NCBI GenBank assembly: GCA_026874595.1
Contig: CM049313.1
Span: 79,990,659 to 80,054,658 of the forward strand
Origin: Sipunculus nudus
Lineage: Eukaryota; Annelida; Sipuncula; Golfingiida; Sipunculidae
DNA: 64,000 nucleotides
Direction of reading: 5' to 3'
Shown one piece after another: positions 1 to 12,000 of the stretch. Below the pieces are notes generated by a model. It was not told the DNA's origin and did not search any database. It saw only the letters and a list, made by a program, of their open reading frames with translations. Numbering within the stretch: position 1 is the first letter of the stretch; the number at the start of each line of letters is the position of its first letter. The translations under genes and the position numbers were made by a program.

Positions 1-1051
1 ACTTTTCTGGGTCAGATCCTTAAAACTATTACTTATCTGACCTGTTCTTAGCGTTTTTCACTCTATATGGTCCATCTCTTTGTTATTTTTATTTAATATT
101 TGGGATAGGCAGGTAAGATGCCTCGTCGTCAAGTCCGACAGCGATGAGGGTCAGGGTTAGTAATCACAGGATTCACTCCGTATCAGCATTTTGACAGAAA
201 GTAATTAATTTTTTCTAGGTCTTTTTCTTTCTAATGACAACGATTACTTGCACCATAAACACATAACATGCCGTCCGCAGGTCCTAAAGTTGAGCATGTC
301 TCATTTTGTTACAAAAAGACGACAGCCATGGCATAGCAACCGAGGATGCGCTTTTTGATTGGTTGGTATATTTAGTAATGGAGTCTTTAGATGGTGACAC
401 CGGTGACGTAACAACAATTCACCCAATCACACATGGGAAAATGTCAGATAAGTAATTGTCATAAGGAAATGACCAAGAAGAGTAACAAATTAACAGAAAT
501 CTAAAGTAATAGCAATTTAAGCGCCTGTGTTGTGTTCAAATATTTTCACTGATATAAATAAATAAAACAGAATATCGATTCACTTCAATATTTCTTATTA
601 AGAAAGTCTAGCAGTAAAGACTTCCGATTCAACGCCAAGGTATTTAAAAATCCTCCACACTCAGAACACTGAAGAGGGTTTATGGTAGCAGTGGAATGAC
701 TTCTACGTAAACTTGAAAAAAATTTATGTACCTACAGGTAACTGAAAACATATACATGGAGCCGTTTATGGCAATTTTTAAATAAAGTTCCTGTCGCTAA
801 CTCGTACTTAGAGTTGAACTAAAATTATACTATATAGTTATAATCGTGACACTACATTAGAGGTATAAAGACTTGGTTGTTATGCTGACAATCGCAGAGG
901 CTGCCGGAGTTATTCCGCTTAAAACTGTCATTCCCCGACATAGTAGGTTAGTTCACCAACCACATAACTGCCTACATAAAGTTTGCTTAGGAGTCACTTA
1001 ACACGTCATATATGAATTCCGCTCTGAAGATGTCAAAAATTAAATCGTTAA
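1..1051. other. AT-rich sequence without recognised gene
   Basis: No long open frame, RNA gene or transposon end was recognised here. A short GA microsatellite (about 1052-1070) closes the stretch just before the first minisatellite. Nothing further can be supported. Confidence 0.5.
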
Positions 1052-1125
1052 ACAGAGAGAGAGAGAGAGAATTTATACCGAGGTCATATTTCAGGTTTAC
1101 GAACCACCTAACACCAGATGTACAG

Positions 1126-1532
1126 TGTAATAACCAGCTCATACACCAGCAGAGAGGGAGCGTCCTGGACTGTAAATGTAATAACCAGCTCATACATCGG
1201 CAGAGAGGGAACCCCGTGGACTGTAATTGTAAGAACCAGCTCATACACCAGCAGAGAGGGAACCCCGTGGACTGTAATTGTAAGAACCAGCTCATACATC
1301 AGCAGAGACGGAGCGTCCTGGACTGTAAATGTAATAACCAGCTCATACACCAGCAGAGAGGGAGCGTCCTGGACTGTAAATGTAATAACCAGCTCATACA
1401 TCAGCAGAGAGGGAGCGTCCTTGACTGTAAATGTAATAACCAGCTCATACATCTGCAGAGAGGGAACCCCGTGGACTGTAATTGTAATAACCAGCTCATA
1501 CACCAGCAGAGAGGGAACCCCGTGGACTGTAA
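1126..1532 (+). repeat. 51-bp minisatellite, 8 copies
   Basis: Eight head-to-tail copies of a 51-bp unit containing AACCAGCTCATACA and CAGCAGAGAGGGA. Two unit types alternate, one with GCGTCCTGGACTGTAAATGT and one with ACCCCGTGGACTGTAATTGT. Because 51 is divisible by three, several frames stay open on both strands. The resulting 17-residue peptide repeats look like by-products rather than genes. The unit shares a CAGCAGAGAGGG-like core with degenerate monomers that follow, so it may be an older relative of the neighbouring 60-bp satellite; that relationship is inference. Confidence 0.9.
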
Positions 1533-1723
1533 GCACAAGCAACACAGCCAGCAACACAACTACACAATCCCTCCTCTATCAGAATATTCCCCTAGAGAAG
1601 GCAGCACAAGCAAAACACCAGCACTGTACTGTTGCACCTTTATATTTACACCAGTGACCTAGAGAGGGCAGCACACGCAACATGGCCTGCACAGCCTGGT
1701 CTCTTTCACACTATTCCCCTATA
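1533..1723 (+). repeat. degenerate left border of 60-bp satellite
   Basis: Diverged monomers such as ATTCCCCTAGAGAAGGCAGC and CACCAGTGACCTAGAGAGGG precede the regular array. They share the GAGGGCAGCACAAGCAACATGG core with the 60-bp satellite but differ in length and spacing. This is what is expected at the edge of an array that is homogenised in its centre. Confidence 0.7.
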
Positions 1724-2113
1724 GGTCACGTGGCCTTATTTGTTAACATGACCAGGGGTCACCAAGCCCTAAACCTGAAGGAGAGTACTGAATGGCCTGG
1801 CTTTTCACTGGTTGGCTCTATCCATCATGTGATGGAGCATCAAAAACACCCCATTGTGTGATTTTTAATTATGTTAAGCATAATCTCCAATAAAATTGAC
1901 AGTATTGGCCTTTTTTTTAAATCTGTGGCCAATCAAAGACATGTCGTCCAAACGCTTGTTTTAGACTGCTTGGAGGGGTATTTTGGGCTTCACTGCATTC
2001 GGGCAAGGATGGTTAAAAAGGAGATACACAAGCCCCCATTTTCTTGATCTAGTTTGACTGAAGAAAAAACACATTCTCAGGTAAAAAAAAGTTTAATATC
2101 AGAATTTATTTAT
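1724..2113 (+). repeat. 390-bp spacer repeat, copy 1
   Basis: A unique-looking 390-bp sequence starts GGTCACGTG and ends ATTTATTTAT. It joins the satellite exactly between the CCCCTATA and CCCCTCAATC parts of two monomers. It has a T-rich tract (TTGGCCTTTTTTTTAAATC), no terminal inverted repeats and no recognisable domain. Two more copies of identical length lie at 3037 and 6524. The fixed length and identical junctions indicate that the spacer was amplified as part of the array, not inserted three times. It contains short open frames (about 89 codons) that I do not regard as genes. Confidence 0.8.
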
Positions 2114-3036
2114 CCCCTCAATCACACTATTCCCCTATAGAGGGCAGCACAAGCAACATGGCCAGCACAGCCTCCCCTCAATCACACTATTCCCCTATAG
2201 AGGGCAGCACAAGCAACATGGCTTGCACAACCTCCCCTCAATCACACAATTCCCCTATAGAGGGCAGCTCAAGCGGCATGGCCAGCACACCCTCCCCTCA
2301 ATCACACTGTTCCCCTATAAAGGACAGCACAAGCAACATGGCTAGCACAGCCTCCCCTCAATCATACTATTCCCCTAAAGAGGGCAGCAAAAGCAACATG
2401 GCTTGCACAGCCTCCCCTCAATCACACTTTTCCCCTATGGAAGGCAGCACAAGCAACATGGCTTGCACAGCCTCTCCTCAATCACACAATTCCCCTATAG
2501 AGGGCAGCACAAGCGACATGACCAGCACAGCCTCCCCTCAATCGCAATTTTCCCCTATGGAGGGCAGTACAAGCAACATGGCTTGCACAGCCTCCCCTCA
2601 ATCACAATATTCCCCTATAGAGGGCAGCACAAGCAAGATGGCTTGCACACCCTCCCCTCAATCACCCTGTCCCCTATAGAGGGCAGCACAAGCAACATGG
2701 CCAGCACAGCCTCCCCTCAATCACACTGTTCCCCTATAGAGGACAGCACAAGCAACATGGCTAGCACAGCCTCCCCCCAATCACACTGTTCCCCTATAGA
2801 GGGAGCACAAGCAACATGGCTAGCACAGCCTCCCCTCAGAACACTATTCCCCTATAGAGGGCAGCACAAGCAACATGGCTTGCACAGCCTCCCCTCAATC
2901 ACACTTTTCCCCTATGAAGGGCAGCACAAGCAACATGGCTTGCACAGCCTCCCCTCAATCACACTGTTCCCCTATAGAGGGCAGCACAAGCAACATGGCT
3001 TGCACAGCCTCCCCTCAATCACACTGTTCCCCTATA

Positions 3037-3426
3037 GGTCACGTGATCTTATTTGTTAACATGACCAGGGGTCACCAAGCCCTAAACCTGAAGGAGAGTA
3101 CTGAATGGCCTGGCTTTTCACTGGTTGGCTCTATCCATCATGTGATGGAGCATCAAAAACACCCCATTGTGTGATTTTTAATTATGTTTAGCATAATCTC
3201 CAATAAAATTGACAGTATTGGCCTTTTTTTTAAATCTGTGGCCAATCTAAGACATGTCGTCCAAACGCTTGTTTTAGACTGCTTGGAGGGGTATTTTGGG
3301 CTTCAATGCATTCGGGCAAGGATGGTTAAAAAGGAGATACACAAGCCCCCATTTTCTTGGTCTAGTTTGACTGAAGAAAAAACACATTCTCAGGTAAAAA
3401 AAAGTTTAATATCAGAATTTATTTAT
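3037..3426 (+). repeat. 390-bp spacer repeat, copy 2
   Basis: Same length and same monomer junctions as the copy at 1724, with only scattered substitutions (for example GGTCACGTGATC in place of GGTCACGTGGCC). The satellite block to its left resembles the block left of the third copy. Confidence 0.8.
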
Positions 3427-4026
3427 CCCCTCAATCACACTATTCCCCTATAGAGGGCAGCACAAGCAACATGGCCAGCACAGCCTCCCCTCAATCACAC
3501 TATTCCCCTATAGAGGGCAGCACAAGCAACATGGCTTGCACAACCTCCCCTCAATCACACAATTCCCCTATAGAGGGCAGCACAAGCGGCATGGCCAGCA
3601 CACCCTCCCCTCAATCACACTGTTCCCCTATAGAGGACAGCACAAGCAACATGGCTAGCACAGCCTCCACTCAATCATACTGTTCCCCTAAAGAGGGCAG
3701 CACAAGCAACATGGCTTGCACAGCCTCCCCTCAATCACACTATTCCCCTATGGAGGGCAGCACAAGCAACATGGCTTGCACAGCTTCCCCTCAATCACAC
3801 AATTCCCCTATAGAGGGCAGCACAAGCGACATGACCAGCACAGCCTCCCCTCAATCGCAATTTTCCCCTGTGGAGGGCAGTACAAGCAACATGGCTTGCA
3901 CAGCCTCCCCTCAATCACACTTTTCCCCTATGAAGGGCAGCACAAGCAACATGGCTTGCACAGCCTCCCCTCAATCACACTGTTTCCCTATAGAGGACAG
4001 CACAAGCAACATGGCTAGCACAATCT

Positions 4027-4118
4027 TAGACTGGTACCCCGCTCTATTATGGCACCGCTGCTGTAGGCCAATCATAGATATTTGGCTGAGGGTCATAATA
4101 GAGCAGGGTACCAGTCTA
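4027..4118. mobile_element. 92-bp miniature of Mutator-like MITE, copy 1
   Basis: A palindromic 92-bp element begins TAGACTGGTACCCCGCTCTA and ends with the inverted form TAGAGCAGGGTACCAGTCTA. The flanks are GCACAATCT on the left and GCACAGCCT on the right, a 9-bp duplication with two changes. It keeps only the outer part of the long terminal inverted repeats of the ~540-bp copies at 6978 and 12001. The interior appears to have been deleted between the two arms. Confidence 0.8.
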
Positions 4119-4607
4119 GCACAGCCTCCCCTCAATCACACTTTTCCCCTATAGAGGGCAGCACAAGCAACATGGCTTGCACAGCCTCCCCTAAATCACA
4201 CTATTCCCCTATAGAGGGCAGCACAAGCAACATGGCTTGCACAGCCTCCCCTCAATCACACTATTCCCCTAAAGAGGGCAGCACAAGCAACATGGCTTGC
4301 ACAGCCTCCCCTCAATCACACTATTCCCCTATGGAGGGCAGCACAAGCAACATGGCTTGCACAGCTTCCCCTCAATCACACAATTCCCCTATAGAGGGCA
4401 GCACAAGCGACATGACCAGCACAGCCTCCCCTCAATCGCAATTTTCCCCTATGGAGGGCAGTACAAGCAACATGGCTTGCACAGCCTCCCCTCAATCACA
4501 CTTTTCCCCTATGAAGGGCAGCACAAGCAACATGGCTTGCACAGCCTCCCCTCAATCACACTGTTCCCCTATAGAGGACAGCACAAGCAACATGGCTAGC
4601 ACAATCT

Positions 4608-4699
4608 TAGACTGGTACCCCGCTCTATTATGGCACCGCTGCTGTAGGCCAATCATAGATATTTGGCTGAGGATCATAATAGAGCAGGGTACCAGTCTA
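4608..4699. mobile_element. 92-bp miniature of Mutator-like MITE, copy 2
   Basis: Same 92-bp internally deleted form as the copy at 4027, with flanks GCACAATCT and GCACCGCCT. It sits at the same monomer position and shares the same left-flank mutations. It therefore most likely arose by duplication of the surrounding satellite (about 581 bp offset) rather than by a new insertion. Confidence 0.8.
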
Positions 4700-6523
4700 G
4701 CACCGCCTCCCCTCAATCACACTTGTCCCCTATAGAGGGCAGCACAAGCAACATGGCTTGCACAGCCTCCCCTAAATCACACTATTCCCCTATAGAGGGC
4801 AGCACAAGCAACATGGCTTGCACAGCCTCCCCTCAATCACACTATTCCCCTATAGAGGGCAGCACAGGCAACATGACCGGCACAGGCTCCCCTCAATCAC
4901 ACTATTTCCCTATTGAAGGCAACATGGCCTGCACAGCCTCCCCTCAATCACACTATTCCCCTATAGAGGGCAGCACAAGCAACATGGCCAGCACAGCCTC
5001 CCCTCAATCACACTATTCCCCTACAGAGGGCAGCACAAGCAACATGGCTTGCACAGCCTCCCCTCAATCACACTATTCCTCTATAGAGGGCAGCACAAGC
5101 GGCATGGTCAGCACAGCCTCCCCTCAATCGCAATTTTCCCCTATGAAGGGCAGTACAAGCAACATGGCTTGCACAGCCTCCCCTCAATCACAATATTCCC
5201 CTATAGAGGGCAGCACAAGCAACATGGCTTGAACAGCCTCCCCTTAATCACACTGTCCCCCTATAGAGGGCAGCACAAGCAACATGGCTTGCACAGCCTC
5301 CCCTCAATCACACTATTCCTCTTTAGAGGGCAGCACGAGCGACATGGCCAGCACAGCCTCCCCTGAATCACAATTTTCCCCTATAGAGGGCAGCACAAGC
5401 AAGATGGCTTGCACAGCCTCCCCTCAATCACACTATTCCCCTATAGAGGGCAGCACAAGCGACATGGCCAGCACAGCCTCCCCTCAATCGCAATTTTCCC
5501 CTATGGAGGGCAGTACAAGCAAGATGGCTTGCACAGCCTCCCCTCAATCACAATATTCCCCTATAGAGGGCAGCACAAGCAACATGGCTTGAACAGCCTC
5601 CCCTTAATCACACTGTCCCCCTATAGAGGGCAGCACAAGCGGCATGGCCAGCACACCCTCCCCTCAATCACACTGTTCCCCTATAAAGGACAGCACAAGC
5701 AACATGGCTAGCACAGCCTCCCCTCAATCATACTATTCCCCTAAAGAGGGCAGCAAAAGCAACATGGCTTGCACAGCCTCCCCTCAATCACACTTTTCCC
5801 CTATGAAGGGCAGCACAAGCAACATGGCTTGCACAGCCTCCCCTCAATCATACTATTCCCCTAAAGAGGGCAGCAAAAGCAACATGGCTTGCACAGCCTC
5901 CCCTCAATCACACTTTTCCCCTATGGAGGGCAGCACAAGCAACATGGCTTGCATAGCCTCTCCTCAATCACACAATTCCCCTATAGAGGGCAGCACAAGC
6001 GACATGACCAGCACAGCCTCCCCTCAATCGCAATTTTCCCCTATGGAGGGCAGTACAAGCAACATGGCTTGCACAGCCTCCCCTCAATCACAATATTCCC
6101 CTATAGAGGGCAGCACAAGCAACATGGCTTGAACAGCCTCCCCTTAATCACACTGTCCCCTATAGAGGGCAGCACAAGCAACATGGCCAGCACAGCCTCC
6201 CCTCAATCACACTGTTCCCCTATAGAGGACAGCACAAGCAACATGGCTAGCACAGCCTCCCCCCAATCACACTGTTCCCCTATAGAGGGTAGCACAAGCA
6301 ACATGGCTAGCACAGCCTCCCCTCAGAACACTATTCCCCTATAGAGGGCAGCACAAGCAACATGGCTTGCACAGCCTCCCCTCAATCACACTTTTCCCCT
6401 ATGAAGGGCAGCACAAGCAACATGGCTTGCACAGCCTCCCCTCAATCACACTGTTCCCCTATAGAGGGCAGCACAAGCAACATGGCTTGCACAGCCTCCC
6501 CTCAATCACACTGTTCCCCTATA

Positions 6524-6913
6524 GGTCACGTGATCTTATTTGTTAACATGACCAGGGGTCACCAAGCCCTAAACCTGAAGGAGAGTACTGAATGGCCTGG
6601 CTTTTCACTGGTTGGCTCTATCCATCATGTGATGGAGCATCAAAAACACCCCATTGTGTGATTTTTAATTATGTTTAGCATAATCTCCAATAAAATTGAC
6701 AGTATTGGCCTTTTTTTTAAATCTGTGGCCAATCTAAAACATGTCGTCCAAACGCTTGTTTTAGACTGCTTGGAGGGGTATTTTGGGCTTCACTGCATTC
6801 GGGCAAGGATGGTTAAAAAGGAGATACACAAGCCCCCATTTTCTTGGTCTAGTTTGACTGAAGAAAAAACACATTCTCAGGTAAAAAAAAGTTTAATATC
6901 AGAATTTATTTAT
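6524..6913 (+). repeat. 390-bp spacer repeat, copy 3
   Basis: Third copy, 390 bp, nearly identical to the copy at 3037, again with the GGTCACGTGATC start and the same satellite junctions. It is followed after one satellite monomer by a full-length inverted-repeat transposon at 6978. Confidence 0.8.
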
Positions 6914-6977
6914 CCCCTCAATCACACTATTCGCCTATAGAGGGCAGCACAAGCAACATGGCCAGCACAGCCTCCCC

Positions 6978-7525
6978 TAGACTGGTACCCCGCTCTATTA
7001 TGGCACCGCTGCTCTAGGCCAATCATAGAGACGGGCGTACAACGCCATCTTCAGGACTCCCGGCAGACTGGTTCCAACTCAAGTCTGAATCATATATGAT
7101 AAAAATAAGCATTTCGTTTGCTCAGAGAATTTGTTAAAAGTCGGCTGTACATTTGGTGTGACATTTATGATTAGATTAATAGATATTGATAATAAACCAA
7201 TGCCACGTACAGTGGAATATCAAGTATTCAGTATATCGTATGATTCGTATCATCTATACATCCATCAGTCAATTTTTGTGCAAAAACTAATTTTTCAATA
7301 TTTGGAAACTTTAAATAACAAAAGAAAGTAATTTTATAAGTAATCTTCACGGATAACCAGCCAGGATCGCGAGAACGTCCATGACAATCGGTGTGAGTGT
7401 ACAGACTGGAGTTGGAACCAGTCTACAGGTAGGTCAGAAGTTGCAACTGGGAGTACTGAAGATGGCGTTGTACGCCTGTCTCTATGCTCGGCTTGAGGGC
7501 CTTAATAGAGCAGGGTACCAGTCTA
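6978..7525. mobile_element. 548-bp Mutator-like MITE with 9-bp target duplication
   Basis: It begins TAGACTGGTACCCCGCTCTA and ends with the inverted TAGAGCAGGGTACCAGTCTA. The inverted repeats extend inward for roughly 100 bp, including matching CGTACAACGCCATCTTCAG and GAAGATGGCGTTGTACGCC. It is flanked by a perfect 9-bp duplication, AGCCTCCCC, at 6969-6977 and 7526-7534. Long terminal inverted repeats with 9-bp duplications are the hallmark of the Mutator-like superfamily. The AT-rich interior has no transposase, so the element is non-autonomous. Its target position in the satellite monomer differs from that of the other copies, so this is an independent insertion. Confidence 0.8.
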
Positions 7526-8309
7526 AGCCTCCCCTCAATCACACTATTCCCTTATAGAGGGCAGCACAAGCAACATGGCTTGCACAACCTCCCCTCAATC
7601 ACACAATTCCCCTATAGAGGGCAGCACAAGCGGCATGGCCAGCACACCCTCCCCTCAATCACACTGTTCCCCTATAGAGGACAGCACAAGCAACATGGCT
7701 AGCACAGCCTCCCCTCAATCATACTATTTCCCTAAAGAGGGCAGCACAAGCAACATGGCTTGCACAGCCTCCCCTCAATCACACTATTCCCCTATGGAGG
7801 GCAGCACAAGCAACATGGCTTGCACAGCTTCCCCTCAATCACACAATTCCCCTATAGAGGGCAGCACAAGCGACATGACCAGCACAGCCTCCCCTCAATC
7901 GCAATTTTCCCCTATGGAGGGCAGTACAAGCAACATGGCTTGCACAGCCTCCCCTCAATCACAATATTCCCCTATAGAGGGCAGCACAAGCGACAAGGCC
8001 AGCACAGCCTCCCCTCAATCACACTGTTCCCCTATAGAGGACAGCACAAGCAACATGGCTAGCACAGCCTCCCCCCAATCACACTGTTCCCCTATAGAGG
8101 GTAGCACAAGCAACATGGCTAGCACAGCCTCCCCTCAGAACACTATTCCCCTATAGAGGGCAGCACAAGCAACATGGCTTGCACAGCCTCCCCTCAATCA
8201 CACTTTTCCCCCATGAAGGGCAGCACAAGCAACATGGCTTGCACAGCCTCCCCTCAATCACACTGTTCCCCTATAGAGGACAGCACAAGCAACATGGCTA
8301 GCACAACCT

Positions 8310-8401
8310 TAGACTGGTATCCCGCTCTATTATGGCACCGCTGCTGTAGGCCAATCATAGATATTTGGCTGAGGGTCATAATAGAGCAGGGTACCAGTCT
8401 A
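8310..8401. mobile_element. 92-bp miniature of Mutator-like MITE, copy 3
   Basis: Third 92-bp miniature, with GGTATCCCG replacing GGTACCCCG in the left arm. The flanks are GCACAACCT and GCACAGCCT (8 of 9 identical). It occupies the same target position as copies 1 and 2 and the long copy at 12001. Confidence 0.8.
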
Positions 8402-8930
8402 GCACAGCCTCCCCTCAATCACACTTTTACCCTATAGAGGGCAGCACAAGCAACATGGCTTGCACAGCCTCCCCTAAATCACACTATTCCCCTATAGAGG
8501 GCAGCACAAGCAACATGGCTTGCACAGCCTCCCCTCAATCACACTATTCCCCTATAGAGGGCAGCACAAGCAACATGGCCGGCACAGCCTCCCCTCAATC
8601 ACACTATTTCCCTATTGAAGGCAACATGGCCTGCACAGCCTCCCCTCAATCACACTATTCCCCTATAGAGGGCAGCACAAGCAACATGGCCAGCACAGCC
8701 TCCCCTCAATCACACTATTCCCCTACAGAGGGCAGCACAAGCAACATGGCTTGCACAGCCTCCCCTCAATCACACTATTCCTCTATAGAGGGCAGCACAA
8801 GCGGCATGGTCAGCACAGCCTCCCCTCAATCGCAATTTTCCCCTATGAAGGGCAGTACAAGCAACATGGCTTGCACAGCCTCCCCTCAATCACAATATTC
8901 CCCTATAGAGGGCAGCACAAGCAACATGGC

Positions 8931-11400
8931 TTGAACAGCCTCCCCTTAATCACACTGTCCCCCTATAGAGGGCAGCACAAGGAACATGGCTTGCACAGCC
9001 TCCCCTCAATCACACTATTCCCCTTTAGAGGGCAGCACAAGCGACATGGCCAGCACAGCCTCCCCTCAATCACAATTTTCCACTATAGAGGGCAGCACAA
9101 GCAAGATGGCTTGCACAGCCTCCCCTCAATCACACTATTCCCCTATAGAGGGCAGCACAAGCGACATGGCCAGCACAGCCTCCCCTCAATCGCAATTTTC
9201 CCCTATGGAGGGCAGTACAAGCAAGATGGCTTGCACAGCCTCCCCTCAATCACAATATTCCCCTATAGAGGGCAGCACAAGCAACATGGCTTGAACAGCC
9301 TCCCCTTAATCACACTGTCCCCCTATAGAGGGCAGCACAAGCAACATGGCCTGCACAGCCTCCCCTCAATCACACTATTCCCCTATAGAGGGCAGCACAA
9401 GCAACATGGCCAGCACAGCCTCCCCTCAATCACACTATTCCCCTACAGAGGGCAGCACAAGCAACATGGCTTGCACAGCCTCCCCTCAATCACACTATTC
9501 CTCTATAGAGGGCAGCACAAGCGGCATGGTCAGCACAGCCTCCCCTCAATCGCAATTTTCCCCTATGAAGGGCAGTACAAGCAACATGGCTTGCACAGCC
9601 TCCCCTCAATCACAATATTCCCCTATAGAGGGCAGCACAAGCAACATGGCTTGAACAGCCTCCCCTTAATCACACTGTCCCCCTATAGAGGGCAGCACAA
9701 GGAACATGGCTTGCACAGCCTCCCCTCAATCACACTATTCCCCTTTAGAGGGCAGCACAAGCGACATGGCCAGCACAGCCTCCCCTCAATCACAATTTTC
9801 CACTATAGAGGGCAGCACAAGCAAGATGGCTTGCACAGCCTCCCCTCAATCACACTATTCCCCTATAGAGGGCAGCACAAGCGACATGGCCAGCACAGCC
9901 TCCCCTCAATCGCAATTTTCCCCTATGGAGGGCAGTACAAGCAAGATGGCTTGCACAGCCTCCCCTCAATCACAATATTCCCCTATAGAGGGCAGCACAA
10001 GCAACATGGCTTGAACAGCCTCCCCTTAATCACACTGTCCCCCTATAGAGGGCAGCACAAGCAACATGGCCTGCACAGCCTCCCCTCAATCACACTATTC
10101 CCCTATAGAGGGCAGCACAAGCAACATGGCCAGCACAGCCTCCCCTCAATCACACTATTCCCCTACAGAGGGCAGCACAAGCAACATGGCTTGCACAGCC
10201 TCCCCTCAATCACACTATTCCTCTATAGAGGGCAGCACAAGCGGCATGGTCAGCACAGCCTCCCCTCAATCGCAATTTTCCCCTATGAAGGGCAGTACAA
10301 GCAAGATGGCTTGCACAGCCTCCCCTCAATCACAATATTCCCCTATAGAGGGCAGCACAAGCAACATGGCTTGCACAGCCTCCCCTCAATCACACTATTC
10401 CCCTTTAGAGGGCAGCACAAGCGACATGGCCAGCACAGCCTCCCCTCAATCACAATTTTCCACTATAGAGGGCAGCACAAGCAACATGGCTTGCACAGCC
10501 TCCCCTCAATCACACTATTCCCCTATAGAGGGCAGCACAAGCGACATGGCCAGCACAGCCTCCCCTCAATCGCAATTTTCCCCTATGGAGGGCAGTACAA
10601 GCGAGATGGCTTGCACAGCCTCCCCTCAATCACAATATTCCCCTATAGAGGGCAGCACAAGCAACATGGCTTGAACAGCCTCCCCTTAATCACACTGTCC
10701 CCCTATAGAGGGCAGCACAAGCAACATGGCCTGCACAGCCTCCCCTCAATCACACTATTCCCCTATAGAGGGCAGCACAAGCAACATGGCCAGCACAGCC
10801 TCCCCTCAATCACACTATTCCCCTACAGAGGGCAGCACAAGCAACATGGCTTGCACAGCCTCCCCTCAATCACACTATTCCTCTATAGAGGGCAGCACAA
10901 GCGGCATGGTCAGCACAGCCTCCCCTCAATCGCAATTTTCCCCTATGAAGGGCAGTACAAGCAAGATGGCTTGCACAGCCTCCCCTCAATCACAATATTC
11001 CCCTATAGAGGGCAGCACAAGCAACATGGCTTGAACAGCCTCCCCTTAATCACACTGTCCCCCTATAGAGGGCAGCACAAGCAACATGGCTTGCACAGCC
11101 TCCCCTCAATCACACTATTCCCCTTTAGAGGGCAGCACAAGCGACATGGCCAGCACAGCCTCCCCTCAATCACAATTTTCCCCTATAGAGGGCAGCACAA
11201 GCAAGATGGCTTGCACAGCCTCCCCTCAATCACACTATTCCCCTATAGAGGGCAGCACAAGCGACATGGCCAGCACATCCTCCCCTCAATCGCAATTTTC
11301 CCCTATGGAGGGCAGTACAAGCAAGATGGCTTGCACAGCCTCCCCTCAATCACAATATTCCCCTATAGAGGGCAGCACAAGCAACATGGCTTGAACAGCC
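8931..11400 (+). repeat. 360/720-bp higher-order repeat within 60-bp satellite
   Basis: A diagnostic monomer variant carrying TTGAACAGCCTCCCCTTAAT followed by CACTGTCCCCC recurs near 8935, 9295, 9655, 10015, 10675, 11035 and 11395. The spacing is therefore 360 bp, with one 660-bp step where a monomer is missing. Alternate 360-bp blocks differ (one type has CCCTTTAGAG and TTTTCCACTAT, the other CCCTACAGAG and TCCTCTATAG), giving a 720-bp dimer. This is the most homogeneous and probably youngest part of the array. It carries the longest open frame, 900 codons from 8751 to 11453. Confidence 0.85.
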
Positions 11401-12000
11401 TCCCCTTAATCACACTGTCCCCCTATAGAGGGCAGCACAAGCAACATGGCTAGCACAGCCTCCCCTCAATGACACTATTCCCCTATAGAGGGCACCACAA
11501 GCGACATGGCCAGCACAGCCTCCCCTCAATCGCAATTTTCCCCTATGGAGGGCAGTACAAGCAAGATGGCTTGCACAGCCTCCCCTCAATCACAATATTC
11601 CCCTATAGAGGGCAGCATAAGCGACATAGCCAGCACAGCCTCCCCTCAATCACACTGTTCCGCTATAGAGGACAGCACAAGCAACATGGCTAGCACAGCC
11701 TCCCCTCAGAACACTATTCCCCTATGGAGGGCAGCACAAGCAACATGGCTTGCACAGCCTCCCCTCAATCACACTATTCCCCTATAGAGGACAGCACAAG
11801 CAACATGGCTTGCACAGCCTCCCCTCAATCACACTTTTCCCCTATGGAGGGCAGCACAAGCAACATGGCTTGCACAGCCTCCCCTCAATCACACTATTCC
11901 CCTATAGAGGGCAGTACAAGCAACATGGCTTGCACAGCCTCCCCTCAATCACACTGTTCCCCTATAGAGGACAGCACAAGCAACATGGCTAGCACAGCCT

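Noticed and set aside
1012..1662. Cys/Gln-rich repeat protein on either strand
   Set aside because: Shadow of a 51-bp minisatellite; open in several frames on both strands.
8751..11453. A 900-residue repetitive protein gene
   Set aside because: Explained by a 60-bp period with few stops; a second frame of the same DNA is also open, and no promoter, introns or flanking unique coding sequence are visible.
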